A stretch of DNA of 64,000 nucleotides, from positions 248,001 through 312,000 of the forward strand of contig LUVW01000003.1 in the NCBI GenBank assembly GCA_001661515.1. The letters run 5' to 3'. The notes below the pieces were generated by a model, which was not told where the DNA came from, made no database searches, and saw only the letters and a list, made by a program, of their open reading frames with translations. Shown one piece after another: positions 33,500 through 45,188 of the stretch. The number at the start of each line of letters is the position of its first letter. Position 1 is the stretch's first letter. The position numbers and the translations under genes were made by a program. This DNA comes from Capniomyces stellatus (lineage: Eukaryota > Kickxellomycota > Harpellomycetes > Harpellales > Legeriomycetaceae).

Positions 33500-35889
33500 T
33501 ACAATGGGGTTTTTGGTTTGTTTTAGATTCGATAACTGTAGATACGCCGCTGTGTCTCTTGTTTTTCTTTGTTTTGTTTTTTTTGTCTGTTTTGTTTTGT
33601 TTGTAGTTAATGAAAGCCGAAATTAGCTGGACAAGACAATCAAGGATATTTTGTATACATGAAAACCAATATTTCTAATGGATTAACTTTGAAACTATCA
33701 ACTTGAAAACAATGTGTTTGAAAAGTCCTTGGATTAAATTAGGTAATACTATTTTGTTTAAAATTCAGGAGTTATTTACTTCTTGACCAACACCAGGTCT
33801 TTTATGTCGGATAATTTACTGATCTTTTTTTGGCACTGCAGTGTTGTACCAAATCACTGATTGGAATTGGCTCTATTGGTAAACACAAACTATTTTTTCG
33901 GCAGTGGGCAGGTTTATAAAGCGATAAAGACATCACAGCAGCATATCTATTCTATTCAGCAGTTTTTTAGAGTAAAAAAAAAGCAGCTAACCACAACCAA
34001 AAAATGGGCTGCCTAGACAGCAACTTGCTCTTATCTTCCAGATACCAAAATTGCCTTTTTTATGTATGGGGAGAGGGAGGGGGATTAATGATGTTATACA
34101 TTGGGATTTTACTAACTATGTGCTTTTGCTATTACTATTGATTAATTTGGACTTTTGAAACATTGCTTTTTCTTGACCCATTTATTTTTAAACCTTCAGA
34201 TGCTTTTATAATCCCCCGGCTACTCTTTGGTTTTTCATAAAAATCAATATTTTACTAGTGAGGGCATCCTAGCATTTACCATTGGTGGCGGGCTATACCA
34301 ACATGTAGCTTAGGTTAAACCAATAGTTACTTGGAAACTTGGTTTGTTACAGAATAAATAGTCAAAGTACTGACCAATTGTTTCGAGAAAACCCAAGAAT
34401 TAAACTACCCATGCAAATTGTAACAAGAATAATCCGATGGCCAAATATGACAGTTATCTTTTTATATGCTGAATACAATGGCAGTATACATGACACAGCC
34501 CTGATACTCATATGCACCAATTTAATTAAAAAAAAAGGCTGTATTCACGATTTGTACAGCACAACCACAGCAAGCAAAAGTGACAAAAGTTTATGAGTCC
34601 TTCCTGGCCAGAGACAAAGCTTGCTTTAAAATACTAGAGCATCGATATTAGCTTTGAGCTAAACCAAGCATGTGACATCCTTGTATATAACTCACTTTAG
34701 CCGAATAGCTGCTCTAACTGATAGGGTTGGTTGTGTATGAGGCCATAGCTCCAATACTGATTTACAACAATGACAGCCAGCATATAGTTGGATATCACAA
34801 GAGCCGAGAGCTGGTTGTCTAAACAAAACACGCCCAAATCATAAACGCATTTTCAGGTTTTCCCACTATAAGCATTCTTTTCTTTTTAGCGATGTTGCTG
34901 AACAACTGATCTTTAGATTCACAGGAATTTAACTGAATCCTATGAGCTCGATTTTGAATCATTGAGGGTAAATAAACGAGAAAAAAAACAAAAACTACAA
35001 TGTAAAGGCTTTTTTCAATTTACCTTTCACATTCTAGCAGCTATAAAAGCGCCAATTTTAAATAGATTAATTAAAAATCACATGCGCATAATTTGTATAA
35101 AAATAATTCCAACTAATGATTTGGAAAAAACAATTTAGAAAAAAAGCGCAACCATCGAGAAACAAAGATTGAAAAGTATTTGATATTCAGACACCCTTTT
35201 GAAATTTACACGATTTTAGCAAATGTACTGTGAACAGGCTAATAAAAACAAACACATTTTAGCCCTGGTAAACAAATTGGTCAGGACCAAAATCACATTG
35301 GTTCAGCAAAGTGGCAAGTTTAGTAAACCAATTTGAAAGTGTGATTTTAGAAATCATATACCCACAAATTAGGCTTTGCCTTCAAGCCCAATAATACACA
35401 GTATCACCAAAATGTCACTCGTTTAGAAATAAAATAGTGCCGCTCCAGTACTGCTGTTAAAAACTTGGCAAATTTATCGACTCAATTGCGCCAGTCTTGA
35501 TGCAAGACATTTATAAAATACAGCCTTGGTTGATGAAAAAAAAAATCCCGCTTTTCAAACCGAGTAAATAAACTAAACTCAAACAGAAATATATAAATAA
35601 AGATACAAACTTACGTTTATATTCATTTTTCCAAACGACTGCATTGGTTTGTATGGTCATAATTATACTGTATATTTTTACCAACAACAACTAAAGATAC
35701 AAGTGTTTACTTTAGACCACTAAATGTATCTAAAAGAATAACCAAACTTAGCTTCTAGTAGTAATTGAAATCGATTCGAATTGTGAATCTTGTTTTTTTT
35801 TAAGATTGACGACAAATATAACAAAGCTGACTTGAAAAAAAAGAGAACACGCGACATAATACATCGAAAAGGGTCGAGAAAAGTATATA
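33500..35889. other. AT-rich intergenic region, 2.4 kb
   Basis: Head-to-head space between the hydratase (-) and lipase (+) genes. Only short ORFs; one 45-codon ORF near 34000 has no support. No RNA gene or repeat array seen. Confidence 0.5.
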
Positions 35890-38800
35890 ATGATAGATCA
35901 TTTATTGGGTAGACCCTCTGTAAGAGTACGGAGGGTACAGGCCATATTGGTAGCAGTCATAGGGTGGGTGGTCATTTACAATAAGGCTCAACAAGAGATT
36001 CAGCAACTTTGAATACTGCCATAAAAACATGATAGCATTGACAACAATAATGACACTAACTAAATGGGTTTGCTGCAAATAATAGAACCATGGTTTTGCG
36101 ATCGAACAGAACTCCGGGCTGGATTAGCAACTTTGAAAAAAAATTCAAAAACATACCGCTGTGGAAAATATTGCTGTCTTGGTCGATTGTAGCGCACATT
36201 GTTCAGCACGGTGACGATATTCTAGGAATAAGCGGTACGTTTTATTAACTATCCTCAAAATAAGACATGCTATCTTAATACCAACCATGTTAAAGAATGT
36301 TATACCCTAAAAAGCTTTCCACTCTCCCAAGCCTCTAAAGAATCAAAAAAATAATAATAATAATAACTATATAAACAACTTACATCTAGCCCCCGAGCCA
36401 CTACGACAAAGCGTAAGTACCATGCTTTAGATAATGAGAAGCCTTTTGTAAACTTCGTCCTGGACACAGCATCCAGATACTGTTTGTAGCCTTTGTTTTG
36501 TGCTTTACTATACAGCTTTGACTTTATCTATCACTGTTTTTTTTTTGCTAATTGCTTATGCATCTGGTCATGTGTCTGGTATATCAGTATTCTAGAAATT
36601 TTTTCAGAGCAGCGTATATACTCAACGCGATGGATGCGGGATTTTGGACCGCAATGTCTATAAAGCCAAAAATCATAAGAGACATCTGCTCGCTGTTGTT
36701 TACGTTTTACTATTTGTTCAACCCTAAAAGGGCAGAGGAGAAGACCCGAAAGTTCAAGTCATTGGTAACAGCAGAGCACATGAGAATATCCTGGGGCAAA
36801 CCCAACGATAATCCCTTTCTTAGATTTATAAAATGGACAAGCACGCCAAGCCTCAAAATCAAATTCTGCACGTATATGCCCAACAGGGTAGGCGACATCG
36901 AAAAGCACTACATGATGTGTTATAAAAACGAAATGAAGCCTTGGAATTGGAACTATTGGTTTAATTATGACCCAAGCTTTGGGTTGGAAAAAAACATGAA
37001 AACATCTGAATCATACGAAGAAAATCCTGACAATGTAGCGAGTGGGGGGTCAGCGATGGATTATAATGGTGTAAAGCCTGCACTGTGCTATATAATGTAT
37101 TCAGAGTCTGTTGAAGAGTATAGAAGGACAAAGAAGATTATCCTGAATTACCCAGGAGGAGGATTCATTTCCATGAGCCCGCCTTGCCACGATGACTACT
37201 TGTCTATGTGGGCAAAAAAAACCAAAGCTATAGTGGTTAGTGTAGATTATGCAAAGGCACCAGAGTATCCTTACCCTTATGCAATCGACCAGTGCTTTGA
37301 GGTATACAAGAGCTTAGTAAATACGAATGGAAAGTCGATAGGAATCGAGTTGGAAGACGACGAAAAAGTGGAAATCATTTTGGTTGGGGACTCGGCGTAA
37401 GTACCAGCATTGCATTGCACTGTATTGTACTGTATTGTACTATATTATATTGAATATATATATATATATAAGTACGTATGTATATATGGCACTGTATATT
37501 TTATACTTTCCCGTCTTGGATTTCGCACAGTGTCTATCTACTTATTCAAACTTTGGCATAATTTATACACTTTTGTGCATTTTTGTATTATTAAAGATTG
37601 TTGTCGACAATACACATTGGTCTATTTGTGTTTAATTGGCTTTTTTTTTTCTTTTTGCTTGAAACAATAGTGGTGGCAATATTTCAGCATCAGTCATGTT
37701 TAGAATACTAGAATCGGAAGAAGAGATTCTGCTTCCAAAGGGGATCATATTTATTTACGGTGCATTTAACGTTGATATCAAGTCGTGGATGACGGTTAAA
37801 GAGATGGACTTGGTAACAGGAGTGGCGACAGTAGCGCGGAAGAACGCCTTGGTCAGTGGAGAAAACGCCATTGTTGATATTTTGGAACCTAAAGACCACT
37901 TGAACCACGTATCTCCACTAGACTTGAACTCAAAGTCGTCATACCAACCGCCAATTAATTGGTCAAAAGAGCAAGAAACGATTGCTGATAAAATCCAGAT
38001 TGTCAAGATTGAAAGTGATGAGGACGAGGAGTCTGAGCCAGAAGTCGAAGATTATATGCGAGAGCTACTTCTCTCCAACAACGATAGCGCCAAAAATAAT
38101 ACCAAACAAGCAAACGTCAATACTGGTACTTCAGAAGGTACGGAGAAGCAATATGACATGCTCAGAAACCCATCAGTTCGGAATCTGGCTAGCAATAAAA
38201 TCAAGTACAGAGGAGACTTTTTGACCACCGAGAACAAGAAAAAGAGTCAGGACCACAAGCTGTCTATGACAAGTCGGTTCATATACTTTAACGACTTGAT
38301 TCTATCACCAGAAATGATGCGAGCCATGGCTCTTTTGTATATCGGACCCAACACAACACCTGAATTTGACAAAGATTATTATCTATCCCCAATTGCAGCG
38401 CCTGATGAGCTTCTTGCAAGATTCCCCGACACATACTTTATGTGTGGAGAAAAGGACCCCATGGTTGACGACACTGTTATCTTAGCGGGGAGGATCCGTG
38501 AGGCTAAAGCCAAACTGAAAGCACAGTTTATTGAAAAGGAGGTGAAGGCGCAGTCCACATGTCCCACCCAGACTCATGCCCCAGAAAATGTAAAAGAGGT
38601 CAAGGCCCAAAAGGCTGGCACTAAACATGGTAGTTTGAGTCCCATAAATTATGCGGCAAGTGCGCCAATTGGAGAAAACTCTGAGAGAAAAAAACTGAGC
38701 CACGGGAAAACCAGCTACCCTGTGAAACAAGCAGGAGAAAAGAAATACAAGCCGTATCGCAGCTTTGTGAACATTGCAAAGCTAAAAACCACTAAGGCGT

Positions 38801-40053
38801 CTGATTTAAAGCTATCCTCCTCCAGAAGATTACCAGCTGAAAACTCTGGCTTTTACATTGGCGACAGCAGCAACCCGACAAGCGCTGAGGTTAGCGACAA
38901 CGACGACGTTGTCTCGTTGCCAGGGAATAGATCGCGTAAAAATGTATTGAAATCGCTTTGGATGACCAAGTTTGATAGCGATACTGAGGAAGCTAGACGC
39001 GCCAACAATAATCCAAGCATTCTTAACAGCTCCTCAAGCCAATCCAGCTATTCTAGCTTTGGAACAAACGCCATTGATTCGGATCGAGATGCTAGCGTAT
39101 GGAATCTAAACGTGCCCGACTTTGATGATATTCCTCTATTATCGTCGATTCACTCTTCGATTCCTCTTGCCACTGCCAATCTATCGATAATCGAACAGGC
39201 TAAATTCAATACAAATCTGACAAACCACTATGTTAACGACATCAACGTAAACAATATTGACCAGATATGCTCCACAACCATCAAAGTTAAGCTGCTTGAA
39301 GGAATGTCACACGGATTTATGCAGATGGGATCGGTGTTTGTGGATGCCCACGCTGCAACAGAAAATATATGTGAATGGATTGTGGAACTACTCGATGATA
39401 AACGCGCCCAAAGAACTTATCTGTCGAGATCCAATTCTACATACAACCTATACAGCACACATGGTTCAGACGTCTCCTTGGTCAGCTCTGACGCTGAAAG
39501 CGAGTGTAGCCATGACGGCGAAGGCCAAGCCCAGGCTAATAAGTTTGGCGAGTTTTCAGAGTTCATATCCTCGACTTTGAATTCAAAGATTGCGACAAAC
39601 ATTACTACATCTGTGACTGCAGCCATTAACAACATCACCAACGAGGTTTCGTACATCATTCCAACAGTTAACCAGGCTTACGCGTCCAACTCAAGCTCAG
39701 GATCCGACTCGGAAGAACTCCAGCCAACGGAAAATAACTCTAGCTCTAGCCCCACCGCTAAAAGCACATCCAGATCTTCTAAAGTGTCTCCTACACAAGT
39801 ATCCAACGATAATAAAACTAGCTCTATCTCGCCAAAACAACCTGCTACTAAAGGCTCAGTTACTGTCGGGTCAGAGCCAATCGACTCTGCCGATACCACA
39901 CTCGCAAAAGACAAAAAGATTAAGGGGAAAAGCACCAAGTCTTCATCAAACAAGTCGGGTGTCGACCGCCACGGAAACGTTATAGTATCCGCTGCTGAAA
40001 TGGTCCGCCGACGTGACGATGACCTACTTTCCAATATTAAACCAAAGAAGTAG
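35890..40053 (+). CDS. Hormone-sensitive-lipase-type alpha/beta hydrolase with long insertions
   Basis: Predicted serine esterase/lipase acting on acylglycerols or steryl esters. Exons 35890-35963, 36086-36234, 36390-36412 (23 nt), 36588-37396, 37671-40053; 1145 residues. The first exon is tentative: its donor gtgggt is weak, but cactaac plus aatag just before 36086 mark a real acceptor. If exon 1 is wrong, translation starts at 36090 (1119 residues). Seen: one or two hydrophobic N-terminal segments; oxyanion motif NYPGGGF, with Pro where HSL has His; nucleophile GDSAGG (Ser351, codon split by an intron); Asp614 in GEKDPMVDD; His899 in GMSHGFM. A roughly 285-residue polar insert lies between Asp and His, an acidic insert precedes the Asp, and the tail is Ser/Lys-rich. 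Membrane anchoring is inferred. Confidence 0.82.
35913..35936 (+). other. 10-bp stem hairpin in the first lipase exon/leader
   Basis: ACCCTCTGTA, loop AGAG, TACGGAGGGT: ten pairs with a single T-G wobble. It overlaps the putative first exon, so it may be chance coding structure or a leader element. Confidence 0.55.
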
Positions 40054-40454
40054 ACATTGGCCAGCAGCAGAAAAAGTGTACAACGCCTAAGTTTAAATTT
40101 GTTGTTTATTACATTCAGCCATTTTATGCCTAAGCATGTAACTGGAAGGCTGGTCTTTCGCTTTGCTTTACATGCTTAGTCGTTCAACTTGGCTAGAGTT
40201 TATTGCGAGTTTTAGTTTTATTTGTGAAGTCTTGGATCTACTTGTTCTTAAGTATTGGGCTTTACTAGTCATTCGGCATTGGCTTCATCATTTATTCCAA
40301 TCTTGGTTTTATTTATTATTTAGCACCAGTTTTATTTATTATTCAATTTCAATTTAATCAACTCTTGGTTAACAAACGTACTAAAAAAAACGATAAAAGG
40401 TTCTTTAATTTAGGAATAATATGCAATTGATCAAATTATATAAATACAGTCGAG
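40054..40454. other. Convergent 3' intergenic region
   Basis: Between the lipase (+) and Ulp-type protease (-) genes. AT-rich, with short T-rich repeats around 40310-40355. No gene seen. Confidence 0.6.
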
Positions 40455-41880
40455 TTATGTCGAGTTGGATCTATCCGATTCAACTAAAACCCCAATCAAG
40501 TCTATCAAGTCTTGGCGCTTTTTGCTTGGCGACTCGTTCAACACCTCCAAGTCCCACAGTTTTTCGTCGTCTTTATAACCCGCCTCATCATTTTTGGCGA
40601 TGGGTTTCCCATTATTGTCGATCCTACCACTACTCCCGTTACTATCACCACTACTAAACCCACTGGAGGTCGTTTTTTTTTTATTAAGCACCCTACTTGA
40701 ACCCTTGGTTCTTTTACTAAAAAAGTCTCCAAAACACCGATTGTCTGATTTGTTATAAAAACTGGGAAACTCAAACCGGAAACTCTCAAAACCAAATCTA
40801 TATTCTATCTCCGCCTTCTTTGCTCTTTCGCGTTCTAATAATCTATTAATCAGAATCTCGGTGTATAGAATTACAAATATCCCACAGTCGCTGTCGTTCA
40901 TTTGCTGTTCTGCTTTTTCAAGAATGAGATTTGTTTTATTCTGATTAAATAGCACACAGACTCTCTCAATTATTATTTTGGCAGAATTCAGATTCGTATT
41001 GTTACAAGAATCATAATGTCTAAACTTGTTGCTCGCTTTGTCGTATACTAAAAGCGACCTAGGTGGTTATAGAATAAATAAACTTAAACTTTCAAATCCT
41101 CTACACTAGTAGCTTGCAATATCTACCTAGCTACATGTATATATGTGAGCATATATATATGTGTGTATATGTATACTAGTATAGGTTTATTTTATGACTT
41201 ACCAATGACTTCCACTCAAATTTTCGTCGTCGCCGTTGTTTATTGGAAAGAAGAAAAAGTTTTTATGCGCACTTTCCCTTGGCATCGCTTCCTTAGCACC
41301 GCTAAGATCTAAATTTAGCAGAAAATATCGTGGTCTTAAAGTTTATTCTCTTTATTTCAATTGACCTAGTTTACTTTTTACTCTGGTGTAAAATAAACAA
41401 ACCAAAGGTGAATTTCAATTTGCTCGTATTAAACCCGCTATATCCTGGTGTGGTTTCATTTGTTTTGGGTTTAATTACCTGAAGCATGAGCAATTAAATG
41501 TGCCATTGCTGGCTGGAAAAGCAAAAAGGGACTATCTTCTAGCGCCAAATTATCCTCTAGGTACCTAGCAGTTGATATAAATTCGATGAACGGTTTGTAT
41601 TATTGTTTTTAGGATGAATTCAAAAAAAATAAACTTAACCAGTTTAAAACCAGTTAACCATTCCAACAACGGTGGATATTTTCGACTAATGGTAATAAAA
41701 TGCAGGCCCTTTTTTAAACACCATTGGGGCATTTATAGTTAAAGATCCTGTATTATTGGAAACTTACTCGTAGTAGAAGCCGACTATTGAGTCCAGCAGC
41801 CATTCTCCCTCCTGGGCTGTCTCCACCGCAGAAGGGTATAGTGTTGTACTTTTGTATAAAAGCAAGGGCGTCTCATTCAT
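40455..41880 (-). CDS. Ulp1/C48-family cysteine protease, NEDP1/SENP8-like
   Basis: Family members remove NEDD8 or SUMO from proteins. Exons on minus: 41880-41768, 41564-41479, 41308-41203, 41058-40455; phases 2, 1 and 2 agree; 302 residues. Seen: EWLLDSIVGFYYEYLED (substrate-binding strand), FPINNG, then the full catalytic set: His101 in GSHWSLLVYDK, Asp118 in RHYDS, Gln154 and Cys160 in EQQMNDSDCGIF. Spacing (His, Asp about 17 later, Cys about 42 after that) and the short N-terminus fit SENP8/Den1 better than Ulp1/Ulp2. The last ~115 residues form a Lys/Ser/Asp-rich low-complexity tail absent from typical SENP8. NEDD8 versus SUMO specificity is inferred. Confidence 0.86.
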
Positions 41881-44800
41881 AGTATTCCGATGCCTTATTC
41901 AACTTTTATTAAAACATAAGTATAATGTAAAAAAGAAAAGTAAAGTAAATGTAGATTTTAAAATGTAAATTGTGTTTTATGCCTTGTGTTTTGTAGTGTC
42001 TGCTTTATTAAACTATAAGAGTTGTGAGGTGTGTGCAAATAAAGCCTGTATTGATGTATTGAACGATATGTATGTATATATATGTGTATACAGTTGAAGC
42101 TGGTGCGTATTTGGCAGCAAACTTGCAGCTTGATAATTTAAAATGTAAAACGTAAAAACTTGTTTTAGTCTGATTGTTAATGCTAGTCTTGGATGTAATA
42201 TAATATATAATGCGAACTAAAACCAAAGCAGAGCCATAAAGTATTTCAATTAAATATATTCTTTTATATCATTAAAAAGATATAATATATCATCAATAAA
42301 AAATTATATATACGTATATATCTTTTTTTCCTCGAGTTCAAATGTTTTTTATTTTATTTTGAACATAAATAATCGTTGCTCAAATAAAGTTCAAACAATG
42401 CAAGTTTCCCAGGACCTGTTATCATAATGACGTTGGAATAGCCTTTCTCTCTCTTTATTTGAATCATTCAGTTGGCGAGTATTTGCTATTTCCCTGTCTG
42501 TACTATAGGAACTATTGACAAAAGAAGGCCGGGATAATATAGTTCATCAAAATATACACATCCAATTTGTTTTAGTCTGAGATTATTTATTTGTTAGTGA
42601 TAGCTTTTTCCGCCTTCAGTTTGCTAGGAGTTCAGCTACGCCTAACCACAAATACCCGTTGGTAAACATGTAACAACACTATCAAACATCTATTTGCTCA
42701 TTTATTCATCTTTAGCAATAGTAAAAAGTAAAAGTAAAAAGCTACATGGCTCCAAGACTAATACATATATAGGATGCTGTATTTTTATATACTACCTCCG
42801 CACTCAAGATGTATTCAATTGTAGATATAGTCTCCTTCTCCACCAAATTAATCACGATTTCTTTTTTCTGACTTGCCGTGGTTCTATTTATACTGGCATT
42901 GCTACAACTACCGAATATTTACTTGGCCACCTTCCAAAACCGTTATTAATATTTTTTTTTAAAAAAGACTGCTACATATGCACAAAACCACTCTATAACG
43001 AAGTTTAAACCTAAAGCCAACAGGGCTTTTGTTTCCCTTGCAAGAAAAGTTGCTCTATATTTGGGAAACTCATTTTGCCCACATACTATTCTTGTCAATT
43101 AAACTTGTACCTGTGTGTGCGGTGAGCTGGTGAAGCCCAGTGTTGAACACTGCTGAATAAAGCAACCTTGACATATATCCACATGGGGGGTTGCTTGGCT
43201 GCATCCCAACCCATATACTCAAATGGACTGATTCTGGTTTATCATTTTACAAAGGCGTAAAATGAATTAGATAAAATAACTCCTAAACGATTATAGTCGC
43301 AAATTAATACGCCAACCAAATTATCACGTGGTAAATACATAGAACCAAGACGGAACAAAAAGCTCTATACAAAATAGCTGCTACTGAGTTTTACAGTCTA
43401 TTGGGGATAAATATTGTGTAGGTTTTTGCGATCATATGACCTAAATTGGCCAATTTTGCGTTGATGGTCTGGATAGGCAGCGTTTTTCATGCTACACATT
43501 TCATTAATAATAACAATAGAAATAGTAGCAAATTTTCCCATTTCAGGCAATTTATAATTACAATCACTGTCATAAACTGGTGAAATATACATTCTACAAA
43601 AGCCATTGTCGGTTTACAATTAGGGAGAAACCCGCCCAGCGTTTGCTTTCAATTGTTGACAGTGTAGATCAGCATAACCTATTAGTTTGCTGGCATAGGT
43701 GATGATTACCTTGTTTTGTTCTTTCCTCCCCTTAACTTGCCTATTGCTTTCACTGTCGGATTTATTGTGTCTTCGACTTTGGCTGTTAATAAAAAAATAC
43801 TCTGTCCTACACTGAGCTCCACACTCTGTTACCAAGAGCTGTATTCTGTGATGCGCAATGTGCCACCAAAACAGGATTGTTCGGTTACTAATTAACTACA
43901 AGAAATTGTTTTTTACTCTCTTGCTTTGTTAGAAAACATTGCTACTGTTCGTAGGCTGGTGCTTGAATTTCTCAAACAATACATTTATTTATTTTTTCAA
44001 TAGATTTATTCTGCTTTTCACAACAATTGAAACCAGAATTCAATAACAAAATATATGTTTTAAACTAGGAACAAAGCCAAATAAGGCTAAATGCGAAATA
44101 TTTTGTAAAACAAGCATTTGAAACAATTGTCCTTAAATTAGTTGCAAAAATTGCTTGTGATTTTTTCTCCAAGACTTGTTGAAAAATATGGGTTTGCTAC
44201 TTTGAATTTGGCTTGATTGAAACTTAGATGATTAAATAACCCAAAACAAGATTACAAAATTGTTACTGCTAAACCAAGCTATTTAAACAACTTGGTTATG
44301 GAGTTTAGGCAATGTAGCCTTTAAATGTTTGCCAAAACCGCTTTATTCTTTTACTAACTCGATGGTGGTTGGATCATAAAATAAAACATCCATTTGCCAA
44401 TTTATCTGTTTTGCTATTATTAACATCTAAACTTTTATTTGCCAACTTCGGAGCTTGTTTAATTTAGCTGAAAAAATCAAATTAAGGTCTCTTGGTGTGT
44501 TTTGAAGATTTTACTGCAACTTTAAACCTAAAAAAATGACAGCAAACGCAAGAAGAAAAACAATAAAAAAATGGCTGTAATTGATTATTTTGGCCAATAG
44601 CCTGACTAGTACTGATTATTATTTAAATGATATTGCCTTCGATTGATGTGACAGACAAACAAACTCAATTAAATAATCCCCCCAATTACTTTACAAATCT
44701 AATTAATTAATCAGAAGGAGAAAAAAAATTAGAAAAAAAGTAATAAAAAAAAGAGCTAGAACAGAGCGAAAAAAAAGCTAGAATACCAACTTCAAAGTTA

Positions 44801-45188
44801 ATATCTGGACTCGCTCATGTAATTCGTAACTCGTAACTCTTCGTTATAATTAACAATGAAGATTATTAACATGGACGTTAATTAGCGTGTAACTTTTCTT
44901 TTTTAACGCAACTATTGATTACTAACCATTGATTCAAGTCAGTATAAAATGCGCTCTGACTGTAGACTTGATGGAACATTACTAGCTTTAACTTTACTAT
45001 TCGATTTTAGTATCTAATTCTGATATTTTGCTGGGGTTCCTTACCTTTACAAAAAAATAGTAGGTTCTTTGCAATAGCACGATATTGTAGCTTCATTGTT
45101 GTTTTATGAAATTATCCTCTCTACAGACTCTCCACTGTATAGTACGAGTATATCCGATTTGGGATCAGGAAATATTGTAAGAGGAATT
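41881..45188. other. AT-rich intergenic region, 3.3 kb
   Basis: Head-to-head space between the protease (-) and the second PAQR gene (+). TA/TG-rich tracts near 42060-42320. No convincing coding exon, RNA gene or mobile element seen. Confidence 0.5.

Noticed and set aside
34003..34140. 45-codon ORF starting MGCLDSNLL with a hydrophobic end
   Set aside because: It resembles a myristoylated peptide by eye but has no supporting composition, splice sites or neighbour context.
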